64,000 bases of DNA from NCBI GenBank assembly GCA_021845645.1, contig JAJZVM010000002.1, positions 157,501 to 221,500 of the forward strand, read 5' to 3'. This document shows positions 42,609 to 51,747 of this stretch, piece by piece. Below the pieces are notes generated by a model. The model ran no database searches, was not told where the DNA came from, and saw only the letters and a program-made list of their open reading frames with translations. The stretch's first letter is position 1. Each line of letters begins with the position of its first letter. The DNA comes from Bacillota bacterium (GTDB taxonomy: Bacteria > Bacillota_E > JAJZYS01 > JAJYTV01). The translations under genes and the position numbers were made by a program.

Positions 42609-44594
42609 TTGAGCAGAGACGAAGCGCTTCCAGCGATCACCAGCGAACAGCGACTCAGCCTGATCGGCGTGCTGCTTGCCATCTTCCTCGCGGCGCTCGA
42701 CCAGACGATCGTCGCGACCGCCCTGCCGACGATCGTCCTCGAACTCCACGGTACCAATCTCTATGCCTGGGTGGCGACGGCCTACCTGCTCGCGTCCACC
42801 GTCGCGCTGCCCATCTTCGGGCGACTCGCCGAGCTCGTCGCCCGCAAGTGGGTGCTGCTCGTCGCAGTGGCCATCTTCCTGGCGGGCTCGGCCCTCTCGG
42901 GCGCCTCCACGTCGATGGCTGCGCTCATCGCCTTCCGTGCCGTGCAGGGCATCGGCTCGGGCGGCATCTTCGCCGTCGGCATGACGGTGCTTGGGCTCCT
43001 CTTCCCGCCCCGGCAGCGCGGACGCATCCAGGGCTTGTTCGGCGCCGTGTTCGGCATCGCCAACGTGCTCGGGCCGTGGCTCGGCGGTCTCCTCACCGAC
43101 CAGCTGTCGTGGCACTGGATCTTCTACGTCAACATGCCGTTCGGCCTCGTGGCCCTCTACTTCCTCGCCGTGCACATGCCGCACATGGAGCCGTCGGCCA
43201 GGCATCGCTTCGACTACGTCGGGGCCGTCGCCGTGGCCGTGATGACCGTACCGCTGCTCCTGGCGCTCTCCTGGGGCGGCAGCACCTATGCCTGGACCTC
43301 GCCCATCATCATCGGCCTGTTCGCCCTGACGGTCGTCGGCGTCGCAGGCTTCATCGTCGCCGAGACGCGCAACCCCGAGCCGCTCTTCGTGCTGAACCTC
43401 TTCCGCGGCACCACCTTCCGCTGGGCGATGATCGGCAGCTTCTTCTACGGCGCCGCCTTCCTCGGCGCCCTGCTCTTCCTCCCCTTCTACCTGGTGCAGG
43501 TGAAGGGCATCTCCGCAACCGACTCCGGACTCTCCCTGACCCCCCTGACGCTCGGAGTCGTGGTGGGCAGCTTCGTCACAGGCCAGCTCGCGTCGAAGCT
43601 CGGGCGCTACAAGGGGCTTCTCGTCGTCGGTCTCGCCTGGCTGACGGCGATGCTGTTCCTGTTCCACGTCATGCTGACCCAGCAGACGCCGCTCTGGCAG
43701 ATCTGGCTCGTCATGGTGATGATCGGCATCGGCATGGGGCCTGGCATGCCGACCTACACCCTCGCCGTCCAGAACGCGGTGCCGGTGAACCGGCTCGGCC
43801 AGGCGTCAGGCGGCGCCCAGTTCTTCCGGCAGATCGGCTCGTCGCTCGGTGCGGCCCTGATGGGCGCGGTGCTCGTCGCGGCCCTGCAGTCCGACGTGCC
43901 GAAGTACCTCCCCCCGACCATGCACGCCGCGCAAGGGCAGTTCTCGGGCAGCCAGGTCGGCGCCTCGGGCGCGCAGTCGATCACGAGCACCGTGCGCAGC
44001 GAGTTCTCGAAGGCAAGGCGTGAGATCGACCGTGCCCTCGCCGGCGATCGGTCCGCCCTGCGCGCGCTGCAGCGCGATCCCGACATTCCCGCGGCCTACA
44101 AGGCCCGGATCGCCCCCGGGGGTGTCCCCGCCGAGGTGCGCCAGGGCTTCCAGAGAACCTTCGCGCTCATGCGGGCGGCCCTCTCGGGCAGTGCCTTTGC
44201 CCAGGCTGCACTGGCCAAGGACCAGCAGCTGCCTGCGCAGCTCAGGGCCGTCCTCGCGCACCCGCCCAAGAACCCGCTCGCCCGCGCGGCCATCCTGTCC
44301 GCCGCGCAGCGGCAGCTGTCGGCGGCGGAACCCAAGGCGGCCGCCACGGCCCTGCATCGGGCGCAAGCGAGCGTCGATGCCAAGTTCGCCGCCCTGGCGG
44401 GCGAGGTGACGCGGGACCTCGAGCGCGGCTTCAACGCAGGCATCACGGACGCCGTGCGCCAGATCTTCCTCTACGCGTCCCTGCTGACGCTGCTCGCCCT
44501 GCTCTTCGCCCTGCTCCTCCCGAACACCGAGCTCAGCCACCAGCACCAGCCGGCGGAGCACCTGCCGAGGCCGGTGCCGCAGCCCGAGTCCTGA
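42609..44594 (+). CDS. DHA2-family (EmrB/QacA-like) drug exporter with a large insert before the last TM helix
   Basis: 661 residues from TTG 42609 after GAAGGGGGAG. 14-TM MFS proton-drug antiporter: motif D1 LAALDQTIVATALPTI, GRLAELVARKWVLL (motif A), RAVQGIGSGGIF and GPWLGGLLTDQLSWHWIFYVNMPFG (motif C). Typical EmrB proteins are about 500-530 residues. Here a roughly 190-residue hydrophilic, helical segment (about 428-615, with EFSKARREIDRALAG and EPKAAATALHRAQASVDAKF) is inserted between TM13 and TM14. This loop should face outside. Hairpin-terminated. Confidence 0.9.
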   Translation: MSRDEALPAITSEQRLSLIGVLLAIFLAALDQTIVATALPTIVLELHGTNLYAWVATAYLLASTVALPIFGRLAELVARKWVLLVAVAIFLAGSALSGASTSMAALIAFRAVQGIGSGGIFAVGMTVLGLLFPPRQRGRIQGLFGAVFGIANVLGPWLGGLLTDQLSWHWIFYVNMPFGLVALYFLAVHMPHMEPSARHRFDYVGAVAVAVMTVPLLLALSWGGSTYAWTSPIIIGLFALTVVGVAGFIVAETRNPEPLFVLNLFRGTTFRWAMIGSFFYGAAFLGALLFLPFYLVQVKGISATDSGLSLTPLTLGVVVGSFVTGQLASKLGRYKGLLVVGLAWLTAMLFLFHVMLTQQTPLWQIWLVMVMIGIGMGPGMPTYTLAVQNAVPVNRLGQASGGAQFFRQIGSSLGAALMGAVLVAALQSDVPKYLPPTMHAAQGQFSGSQVGASGAQSITSTVRSEFSKARREIDRALAGDRSALRALQRDPDIPAAYKARIAPGGVPAEVRQGFQRTFALMRAALSGSAFAQAALAKDQQLPAQLRAVLAHPPKNPLARAAILSAAQRQLSAAEPKAAATALHRAQASVDAKFAALAGEVTRDLERGFNAGITDAVRQIFLYASLLTLLALLFALLLPNTELSHQHQPAEHLPRPVPQPES

Positions 44595-44615
44595 GCATCC
44601 CCCCGGATCGGCGAC

Positions 44616-44652
44616 GAGGGACCTGGCGCACACATCGTGCACCAGGTCCCTC
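44616..44652 (+). terminator. Terminator of the DHA2 exporter gene
   Basis: GAGGGACCTGG/CCAGGTCCCTC stem with an inner GCAC/GTGC extension, followed by TCTGTCTCCT, 21 bp after the stop. Confidence 0.75.
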
Positions 44653-44684
44653 TCTGTCTCCTGCGGCAGCCCGGCCCGGCGGCT

Positions 44685-45146
44685 CTACGCCTCGGACAGG
44701 AGTCCAAGCGCCGCCTGGATCTTGGGCTCCACCTTGAGGAATCCCTTGTCGCCCGCGGCCCGGAACATGAGCCGGCCGTCCGGGCCGAAGACGAAGAACG
44801 CCGGCACGTACAGGTTCTCGAAGCGATCGGCCACCCGGTGCAGGTGGTCGAGACCGACGGGCTGCTCCATGTGGTAGCTCTCGATGTCGGCCCGCACCCG
44901 CGCCTCGTCCGCGTCCTCCGGCATCCTAGGCAGGTGCAGCGCCACCACCTGCAGTCCCTCCGACCTGTACCGGTCCGTCATGGCGACCACATCGCCCATC
45001 GTCTCGTGGCAGATGTGGCACGAGACGGCCCAGAAGTGCACGAGCGTCGCGCGGGCGGCCCCGAGGGCCGGCGGGCCGCCGGCCGTATGCCACCACCATG
45101 TGGCGCCGTCAAGGCTCGGCAGCGGCGTCCCGAGCCGCATCGGCAT
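44685..45146 (-). CDS. Thioredoxin-fold TlpA/ResA-like protein
   Basis: 153 residues, no signal peptide or TM segment, so probably cytoplasmic. LVHFWAVSCHICHETM carries the redox pair C43-C46. This is followed by the TlpA-type insert and VPAFFVFGPDGRLMFRAAG with the cis-proline region. ATG after GGGGAGG. It lies 51 bp downstream of a peroxiredoxin gene on the same strand. The natural reading is that it reduces the peroxiredoxin or shares its peroxide-response role. Confidence 0.85.
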   Translation of the reverse strand: MPMRLGTPLPSLDGATWWWHTAGGPPALGAARATLVHFWAVSCHICHETMGDVVAMTDRYRSEGLQVVALHLPRMPEDADEARVRADIESYHMEQPVGLDHLHRVADRFENLYVPAFFVFGPDGRLMFRAAGDKGFLKVEPKIQAALGLLSEA

Positions 45147-45197
45147 CGTATCCTTGCCTCCCCGAACGGACTGCTGTTCCTTGGACGCGCCCCGGTC

Positions 45198-45737
45198 TCA
45201 GAGCTTGATCAAGGCGTCGCCCGGCCGCCAGTCCGCAGGGCAGAGACCGCCCGCCTGCAGGGCTTCGAGGACCCTCAGGGTCTCATCGACGCTCCGGCCG
45301 ATGTTCATGTCGTGCACGACCTGGTAGCGCAGGATGCCGTCGGGGTCGACGATGAAGAGACCGCGCAAGGTCTGGCCGCTCTCCTCGACGAGCACGTCGT
45401 ACTGGCGTGCGACGGTCTTCGTGAAGTCCGCCGCGAGCGGGTATGCGAGTCCGCCAAGGCCGTTCTGGGATCTTGGTGTCTGGATCCAGGCCTTGTGGCT
45501 GTGCACGGAATCGCAGCTGATGCCGAGCATCTCCGCGTCGAGGTCCTGGAACTCCTGCAGGCGCTCGTTCATGGCGATGATCTCGGTCGGGCAGACGTAG
45601 GTGAAGTCGGCGGGGTAGAAGAACATCACGAGCCACTTGCCACGGTAGTCCTGGAGGCGGACCGTCTCCTCGAGCGTCTGCATGTCCTTGGTGCTGAGCA
45701 TCTCGAACTCTGGGGCTGGCTGACCGACGAGCGGCAA
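45198..45737 (-). CDS. 2-Cys peroxiredoxin (AhpC/Prx1-type)
   Basis: 179 residues from TTG 45737, which follows AAGGAGGG by six bases. Peroxidatic cysteine C49 in MFFYPADFTYVCPTEI, resolving cysteine C166 in GGLCPADWRPGD, plus ISCDSVHSHKAW and RGLFIVDPDGILRYQVVHD. Typical 2-Cys Prx that reduces peroxides in the cytoplasm. No AhpF gene nearby. The adjacent TlpA-like protein may act as reductant. A promoter with an AT-rich element lies upstream. Confidence 0.93.
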   Translation of the reverse strand: MPLVGQPAPEFEMLSTKDMQTLEETVRLQDYRGKWLVMFFYPADFTYVCPTEIIAMNERLQEFQDLDAEMLGISCDSVHSHKAWIQTPRSQNGLGGLAYPLAADFTKTVARQYDVLVEESGQTLRGLFIVDPDGILRYQVVHDMNIGRSVDETLRVLEALQAGGLCPADWRPGDALIKL

Positions 45738-45777
45738 TCTGGACCCTCCTTCGCATCTCGAGCCGGAACGGAAGTTA

Positions 45778-45806
45778 ACTATACCTAATTCGGGCGCGGC
45801 CGACAG
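45778..45806 (-). promoter_or_regulatory. Promoter of the peroxiredoxin operon
   Basis: On the minus strand: CTGTCG, 17-bp spacer, TATAGT. The -10 sits in an AT-rich patch, TTAGGTATAGTTAAC, that could also hold a regulator site. It does not match a PerR box well. Confidence 0.45.
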
Positions 45807-45924
45807 CGTCAGTATGCCGATTGCGCCAAGGCAGCAACCGGCGAGCACAAGGCGGACGGCCCTGCCAGGCGAGCCGGGCGGGCCTCGCGACTCCATCCGA
45901 ATTGCGATGCGAATACCGGTCGGG

Positions 45925-46524
45925 TTAAGCCCCGGCCTCTGGCCCGGTCGGCGCACCTTTCGCAGATGCCGCGATCTCCGCGAGCAGTCGCCGCACGTCG
46001 CGCGCACTCCGCGGCACGATCCAGACCTGTCCCGGCGGTGCGGCGTCGCGCGCCGCGAGGAGCTTGCCGCGCGTCCTGCGGGGGAACGCCCAGATCCAGG
46101 CCAGGAATGCGACGTCCAGGTGCTCGGGGCAGGCCTCGCCCAGATCGGGACGCACCCGGCCGTAGAGGCGCACGCTGCGCCAGAAGGCACGCCAGGCGCA
46201 GACCCGCCTGGGGAGGTCGAGGAACAGGACGCCGTCCGCGCGATCCAGCCGGATCGCGAGCGTCCTGCTGTAGTTGCCGTCCAGGACCCAGCACGCGTCC
46301 TGCACCAGTTCCCGCTGCAGAGTCTCCCATTCGCCGTCGGGTCTCGCCTGCCAGCTAGGCAGCCAGTAGAGCCGGTCCAGGTGGTGCAGCGGCAGTCGGA
46401 GGCGTGTGGCGATGGCGCGCGCCACGGTCGACTTGCCCGCGCCGCCCGAGCCCAGCACCACGATCCGGCGACATGAGAGCAGGGCCTGCGCGGCGGCTCT
46501 CCCGTCGTAGGGCCTGCGGCTCAT
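45925..46524 (-). CDS. P-loop kinase of the FlaR / topology-modulation / adenylate-kinase-like family
   Basis: 199 residues. P-loop GSGGAGKSTVARAIA, then [53 protein letters not shown] and a C-terminal RSARDVRRLLAEI. This order is the FlaR/AAA_17-like kinase family, often labelled DNA topology modulation protein, with little biochemical basis. Substrate unknown. Its ATG overlaps the stop of the small receiver-like gene by 4 bp. A truncated relative lies at 22.8 kb. Confidence 0.83.
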   Translation of the reverse strand: MSRRPYDGRAAAQALLSCRRIVVLGSGGAGKSTVARAIATRLRLPLHHLDRLYWLPSWQARPDGEWETLQRELVQDACWVLDGNYSRTLAIRLDRADGVLFLDLPRRVCAWRAFWRSVRLYGRVRPDLGEACPEHLDVAFLAWIWAFPRRTRGKLLAARDAAPPGQVWIVPRSARDVRRLLAEIAASAKGAPTGPEAGA

Positions 46525-46871
46525 TGCGGCGGCAGGCCGAGGGCGGACACCAGGGCGGACGCCAGCCGCGCGGCCAGCTGGCCCTTGGTGAGGACGGTGT
46601 GAAAGCCCCTCTGCCTCGCCCAGGCCATGGCTTCACGGTCGACGTGCGCTCCGAACGCCAGGACGGGCATGCGGCCGTCAGCCCAGGCCGCAACGTCGCC
46701 TCGCGCCTCGGGGGGCAGCCCGAGATCCAGCACCAGGGCCGTCGGAGGCGATGTCAAGGCGCCGAGCGCCTCCGGTCCGACGCGTCGCGCGTCAAACCCG
46801 CGCGGGACCAGCAGGGCCTGCGCCTTCGCCGCAAGGAACAGGTCGTTCGTCACGATGGCGATGAAGGACAT
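46521..46871 (-). CDS. Small receiver-like (CheY-fold-like) protein, probably non-phosphorylated
   Basis: 116 residues from ATG 46871, with no strong ribosome site. The pattern resembles a response-regulator receiver: MSFIAIVTNDLFLAAKAQALL, central ALVLDLGLPPEA and a final KGQLAARLASAL. An Asp is present in VLDLGLP, but the acidic pair at the N-terminus is replaced (TND). It may be a pseudo-receiver or merely a similar alpha/beta fold. Translationally coupled to the downstream P-loop kinase gene (ATGA). Confidence 0.6.
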   Translation of the reverse strand: MSFIAIVTNDLFLAAKAQALLVPRGFDARRVGPEALGALTSPPTALVLDLGLPPEARGDVAAWADGRMPVLAFGAHVDREAMAWARQRGFHTVLTKGQLAARLASALVSALGLPPQ

Positions 46872-46926
46872 GCCAGAACCGTACCACGGCGGTTGCCGAG
46901 GCGCCAGACCGCCGCGGCGTCGCATG

Positions 46927-47463
46927 TCACTGCGCGATCGGGCCGAAGTTTTGCAGGGGCCAAATCGCCCAGAAGGCGACGCCTTGCACAGCGGCGAGCT
47001 TGACGGGCCCGAAGAGGCGGCTGTCGTCGCTCACGTCCCGGTGGTCGCCAAGGACGAAGATATCGCCGGCCGGAACCTTGAGGGCAGGCATCGTGTAGTG
47101 GTCCATGGTGGTGACACCGCCGCGCACCAGGAAGGCTTGCGGCATCTTCCGACCGTCGACATAGACCTGGCCTTCCACCATGGAGACCGTCTGGCCGCCG
47201 GTGGCGATCACGCGCTTGATGTAGTCGCCCTGACCCGCGAGCGGCGGCTGAAAGACCACGATCTCCCCGTAGTGCAGGGGGATGAGGCGCGGCGACAGCT
47301 TCTCCACGAGCACGCGCTCATGGTTCTGCAACGTGTTCTGCATCGAGATGCCGTGCACCACGAAGGGCTCGAGCAGGAACGCTCGCACGAGGAACGCCAG
47401 CAAGGCAGCCGCCAGCACGACCGCGATGCCGTCGCGCAGGGTACGTTGGGACCGCGCCACCAT
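46927..47463 (-). CDS. lepB: Signal peptidase I
   Basis: 178 residues from ATG 47463. One TM helix (VVLAAALLAFLVRAFLLEPF) is followed by the catalytic serine S40 in HGISMQNTLQ and lysine K83 in DYIKRVIATGG. GDHRDVSDDSR is the conserved box E. Gram-positive-like short form. It cuts signal peptides of exported proteins at the outer membrane face, e.g. the several secreted proteins here. ATG 47484 is an alternative start, but only 47463 has a nearby ribosome-like AAGGTGG. Confidence 0.93.
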   Translation of the reverse strand: MVARSQRTLRDGIAVVLAAALLAFLVRAFLLEPFVVHGISMQNTLQNHERVLVEKLSPRLIPLHYGEIVVFQPPLAGQGDYIKRVIATGGQTVSMVEGQVYVDGRKMPQAFLVRGGVTTMDHYTMPALKVPAGDIFVLGDHRDVSDDSRLFGPVKLAAVQGVAFWAIWPLQNFGPIAQ

Positions 47464-47576
47464 CTCCGATTCCACCTTCACCATGGGGCACTGGGCAGCG
47501 GAAGAGGCAGTTCACCGCGCTACGAGGAGTTCCTGCCAGGCCAGGGACGCGGTGCGAGCCGTCCCGCGCCGGCCGA

Positions 47577-48782
47577 TCACCGGGCATCCGCCAGAATGAG
47601 CGCCACGCCCTGGCCGACGCCCACGCAGAGCGTCGCGGCGGCATATCGCACGGGCCGCTCCTCGAACTCGTGCAGGATCGTCGTCGCGAGCCGTGCCCCC
47701 GACATGCCGAGCGGGTGGCCGAGGGCGATGGCGCCACCGTTCGGATTGACGATTGCCGGGTTGAGCCCGAGCTCGTCGATGCACGCGAGACTCTGCGCCG
47801 CGAACGCCTCGTTCAACTCGACGAGGCCGACGTCCGACAGCGCGAGTCCCGCGCGGTGCAAAGCCTTGCGCATGGCGGGCACCGGACCCATGCCCATGTA
47901 GCGCGGGTCCACGCCCACCTCGGCCGCCGCCACGATCCTGGCCCTGGGTGCCAGCCCGAGGCGCGTCACGGCCGCCTCGCTGGCGACGAGCAGCATCGCC
48001 GCCCCGTCGTTGACGCCGGAGGCGTTGCCGGCCGTGACGGTGCCCCCTGGACGGACGATCGGCCTGAGGGCCGCGAGCGCCTCCGGCGTCGTCTCGGGGC
48101 GGGGATGCTCATCCACTGCGAAGGGCTCGCTGGCGCCGCGCCGGAGGGGGACGTCCACCGACACGACCTCCCGCAGGAAGCGGCCGCGCTGCTCGGCTCT
48201 CTGCCAGCGTCGCTGGCTCTCGAGGGCGAAGGCGTCCTGCCGCTCGCGGGTGATGCCGTAGCGCTCCGCGACGTTCTCGGCCGTCTCCGCCATCGACTCC
48301 AGGGGGAAGCGCTCGGCCAGGCGCGGGTTCGAGAAGCGCCAGCCGAGCGTCGTGTCGTACAGGGTCTGGTCGCCGCGGGGGTAGGCGCCCTGGCTCTTGC
48401 CCACGACGAGAGGCGCGCGCGACATCGACTCGACGCCGCCGGCGAGGAAGATGTCCCCCTCGCCGGCGCGGATCGCCCGCGCCGCCGTGATCACGGCCGA
48501 GAGGCCGCTCGCGCAGAGACGGTTCAGGGTCATGCCCGGGATCGCGTCGGGCAGCCCCGCGAGCAGGAGCCCCATCCGCGCCACATTGCGGTTGTCCTCG
48601 CCGGCCTGGTTCGCCGCGCCGGCGAGGACGTCGTCGATCTCGTCCAGAGGCACCGCGCCCTGCCGTGCGAGAAGGGCGTCGATGACGTGCGCGAGCAGGT
48701 CGTCCGGCCGCACCGAGGCGAGCTTGCCGCCGTAGCGGCCGATCGGTGTCCGCAGGCCGTCGACCAGATAGGCGTCAGGCAA
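47577..48782 (-). CDS. Thiolase (acetyl-CoA C-acyltransferase, 3-oxoadipyl-CoA thiolase-like)
   Basis: 401 residues from TTG 48782 after AAGGGAGGAG. Catalytic residues: C90 ([11 protein letters not shown]), H356 ([12 protein letters not shown]), C386 (TLCVGVGQG), with [11 protein letters not shown]. The stretch [16 protein letters not shown] is seen in PcaF-type 3-oxoadipyl-CoA thiolases, which finish aromatic degradation. General acetyl-CoA acyltransferase activity is equally possible. No other pca genes are adjacent. Together with kynureninase it hints at aromatic amino acid catabolism in the genome. Confidence 0.9.
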   Translation of the reverse strand: MPDAYLVDGLRTPIGRYGGKLASVRPDDLLAHVIDALLARQGAVPLDEIDDVLAGAANQAGEDNRNVARMGLLLAGLPDAIPGMTLNRLCASGLSAVITAARAIRAGEGDIFLAGGVESMSRAPLVVGKSQGAYPRGDQTLYDTTLGWRFSNPRLAERFPLESMAETAENVAERYGITRERQDAFALESQRRWQRAEQRGRFLREVVSVDVPLRRGASEPFAVDEHPRPETTPEALAALRPIVRPGGTVTAGNASGVNDGAAMLLVASEAAVTRLGLAPRARIVAAAEVGVDPRYMGMGPVPAMRKALHRAGLALSDVGLVELNEAFAAQSLACIDELGLNPAIVNPNGGAIALGHPLGMSGARLATTILHEFEERPVRYAAATLCVGVGQGVALILADAR

Positions 48783-49052
48783 CAGGGCTCCTCCCTTCGC
48801 AACATGCTGTGCACCGCCCGGCAAGGCGGTGGGCGGCGACGCACCAGACCCCGTCGCGCAGTCCCTCTCCTCGACTCGCGACAAGGCCGCCTTTCTACCA
48901 CATGGGACCCTGGTCCTACGTTGCAGGGGTCTCGATCATGCTGTCAAGCAGCAGGAGCCGGGCAGCCGTCCGCCGTACGGGACATGTTGGCCGGCTGAGT
49001 GGCGGGAGCACGCCTGCAGGCCGGCAGCTGAAAGGCGAAAGGACGAGAGCGG

Positions 49053-50647
49053 ATGTCGACCTCGCGCTTTTATGATCGCGTACGGAATCTGACGCTGCAC
49101 CTCGCGGAGATTCCCTCGGTCAACGGCACGCAGGGCGAAGCTGAGGTCCTCGAGGACGCGTACGGCCTCCTGCAGGCGCATCCTCTGGCGGGTCACACCC
49201 TGCGCGTCTCAAGGGCGAGGACGAGCGGGGACGCCCCGCCTTCGTCCTCGCCCATCTGCGGGGCGGCGGTGCGAGGGCGGTCCTGCAGTTCGGCCACATC
49301 GACACCGTAGGCATCGACGACTACGGTCCCATGCGCCCGCTGGCGTTCCAGCCGCGGGAACTGACCCGCCGCATCGGCGACGGCGCCCTCGGTCCGGAGC
49401 TTGGTGGGCTCGCCCGCAGCGGCCAGTGGCTCTTCGGCAGAGGCGTCCTCGACATGAAAGCGGGGGTCGCCGCTACGCTCGCGGTGCTCGAGCATTTTGC
49501 GCGGCAGCCCGAGACGGGCCATCTCCTCGTGGCTCTGACGGCCGACGAGGAGGCGGGATCGAAGGGCATTCGGGCGCTCACGAAGTTCCTCGCGCCGTAC
49601 CTCGCAGAGGAAGGCCTGCATCTCGCCGGCATCATCAACACCGACGCGACCGGCCCGCGGCCTGGCAGATCGGGGACGAACGACCGCTTCGTCTACTCCG
49701 GCAGTGTCGGCAAGCTCCTGCCGTGCGCCTACGTCCGCGGCGTGCCAAGCCACGTCGGCGAGCCCGAGAGTGGCTTGGATCCGGACTTCGTACTGGCGGA
49801 GATCACCCGCCGCGTCGTCTACCGGGAGAGCCTGCGGGACGGCCGCGGCGAGGAGCGCACCGCGTTCCCCGTCTCGCTGGGCGCCCGCGACGACAAGCAG
49901 TCGTACGACGTGCAGACGCCGCTCGCAGCCGTCGGCTGCTACAACGTGCTCTATGTGGAACGCACCCCGGCGCAGGTGCTCGCCGCGTTCAGGGCCATCG
50001 CCGAGGAAGCCGCCCTGGCCGCGCAACGGGCGCTCGCGGACGCGTTCGGCGACTGGCCCGAGCTCCGCGTCTACACCCTCGACGAGCTCGTGCGCATGGC
50101 CGACCGCCTGGGCGTCTGGTCCGACCTCAAGGCGGCGCTCGGCAGGGATCTCTTTGGAGCCACCGGGCCGGCGCCGCGCATTCGGGCCGTAGAGACCCTG
50201 GCGGACACCGTGCTCGGACATGAGGCGGCGGTCGTGCTCTTCTTCGGCAACGGTCTCGTTCCTAAGGTCTCCACCGCCGCAGGGGAGCGAGAGGCCATGG
50301 AAAGGCTCCTCGCAGAGCACTCCACCGAGACGGGCAACCTCTATCGGCAGGACCGCTTCTTCCCGCTGATCAGCGATCTCAGCTTCGTCGCCGCCTCCGA
50401 GGACTGGCAGGACGACGCCTTCTGGGCGAACGATCCCGTCGCCGCCGTGCTCGGTCCGGAGGCGGGGCCGTCGCTCGTCGCGGATGCCGTCTTCATGATC
50501 GGTCCGCACGGCGAGGGCGCCCACCGCGTGGACGAGCGCCTCTACATGCCCTACAGCTTCGAAGACGTGCCCGAGCTGCTGGTCCGCCTGACCGGGCGGC
50601 TCTGGTCGGCCGGGGCGCTCCGAATCCCGAGAGGGGGCCGCGCGTGA
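49053..50647 (+). pseudogene. rocB: RocB-like M20 peptidase, split by a frameshift near 49205
   Basis: From ATG 49053 the frame reads LTLHLAEIPSVNGTQGEAEV. At about 49205 sense jumps to the -1 frame and runs on as GRPAFVLAHLRGGGARAVLQ, FGHIDTVGIDDYG, VLDMKAGVAATLAVLEHFA, ALTADEEAGSKG and NDRFVYSGSVGKLLPC to the stop at 50647. Joined, it is about 531 residues, the size of RocB (arginine-utilisation M20 hydrolase). The zinc-site HID, DMK and EE motifs are in the second part. One missing base explains the split, either a real mutation or a sequence error. Its stop overlaps the P1 peptidase start (GTGA). Confidence 0.75.
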
Positions 50648-51747
50648 CGCCGCTCAGGAGCTGGGGGATCGCGCCATGGCAGCTCGAGCCCGGTCCCCGC
50701 AACACGATCTGCGACGTGCCCGGCGTCAAGGTGGGACACTGCACGGTGCGCCTGGACGAACCCAGCGTCGCGCGCACCGGGGTCACGGTCGTCGTGCCCG
50801 AGGCGGATCTGCCCGTCGAGCGGCTGCCGGCGGCGGCCGTCGTCTTCAACGGCACTGGCGAGATGACCGGCTTCCATCAGGTGAACGAGTGGGGTCTCCT
50901 GGAAACACCCATCGCCCTCACGGGCACAGCCAGTCTGCCGCTGGTGCTCCAAGGCCTGTCGGAGCACATGTTCGGGCGGTGCGCGGCGCTTGGCCGCTCG
51001 ATGGCGCCCTGCCTGCCCGTCGTGGCGGAGTGCAACGACATGTGGCTCTCAGACGCGCGCACATACGCTGTGGCGCCTGTCCACGTGCACGAGGCGATCG
51101 CCGCCGCGAGCGACCACCAGGATCTCTGGGGATCGGTCGGGGCGGGCACCGGCATGGTCTCCTTCGGCTTCAAGGGCGGCATCGGCAGCGCGTCGCGCCT
51201 GCTCGACATCGGCGGCGAGCGGTTTTGCCTCGGCAGCGTGTGCCTCGTCAACTTCGGACAGCCGGGGGACCTCGCGATCGCGGGCCGGCCGCTGGGACAC
51301 CTGCCTGGTGAGGTGGTGCGCCGCCCGCACCTGCCGCCGCCGCCGGATGGCTCCCTGGTCGTCGTGCTCGCGACCGACGCGCCGCTCGATCACCTTCAGC
51401 TGCGCCGCCTGGCCGCACGGTCGGCCCTCGGCATGGCCCGCGTCGGCAGCTACGGCCGGCACGGCAGCGGCGACCTCTTCCTCGCCTTCTCGACGCGCGC
51501 GCAGCACGGCGATCCGCAAGACGCCTTCCCCATGCGCCGCACCATGCGCCACGAGCTTCTCGGCGACGTCTTCCGCGCCGCGGTCGAGACGACCGAGGAA
51601 GGCATCCTGCACGCCCTCTTCACCGCCTGCGACGAGACGGGCTTCCTCGGCCGCAAGGTGGCGGCCCTGCCACTGGACGAGGTGCGCCGGCGCCTGACGC
51701 CGAACGGGGCGGGCCCTGAGGCCCGCCCCGCTGGCGGCGACGGCTAA
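50644..51747 (+). CDS. P1 (S58, DmpA-like) self-processing aminopeptidase
   Basis: 367 residues from GTG 50644. The fold's marks are DVPGVKVGHCTV, NGTGEMTG, ECNDMWLSD, GSVGAGTGMVSFGFKGGIG and PDGSLVVVLATDAP. DmpA-type enzymes cut themselves before the nucleophilic Ser of the last motif, here between G236 and S237, to form active alpha/beta chains. They release N-terminal D- or L-residues from small peptides or amides. Translationally coupled to the RocB-like gene, suggesting joint peptide or amino-acid-amide use. Confidence 0.92.
   Translation: MTPLRSWGIAPWQLEPGPRNTICDVPGVKVGHCTVRLDEPSVARTGVTVVVPEADLPVERLPAAAVVFNGTGEMTGFHQVNEWGLLETPIALTGTASLPLVLQGLSEHMFGRCAALGRSMAPCLPVVAECNDMWLSDARTYAVAPVHVHEAIAAASDHQDLWGSVGAGTGMVSFGFKGGIGSASRLLDIGGERFCLGSVCLVNFGQPGDLAIAGRPLGHLPGEVVRRPHLPPPPDGSLVVVLATDAPLDHLQLRRLAARSALGMARVGSYGRHGSGDLFLAFSTRAQHGDPQDAFPMRRTMRHELLGDVFRAAVETTEEGILHALFTACDETGFLGRKVAALPLDEVRRRLTPNGAGPEARPAGGDG
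51706..51729. terminator. Hairpin at the convergent gene ends
   Basis: GGGGCGGGCC-CTGA-GGCCCGCCCC lies within the last codons of the P1 peptidase gene, just past the end of the oxidoreductase on the other strand. The two stop codons overlap. Confidence 0.5.

Noticed and set aside
40770..43667. A 965-codon minus-strand open frame
   Set aside because: Only its last 268 codons are a protein (TauC-like permease). The rest is antisense to the DHA2 exporter and tetR genes, with Asp/Glu/Arg/Gly-biased low-complexity sequence caused by high GC.
45771..45795. PerR or Fur box before the peroxiredoxin gene
   Set aside because: The AT-rich patch TTAGGTATAGTTAAC has no good TTATAAT-type inverted repeat. 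Kept only as a promoter.
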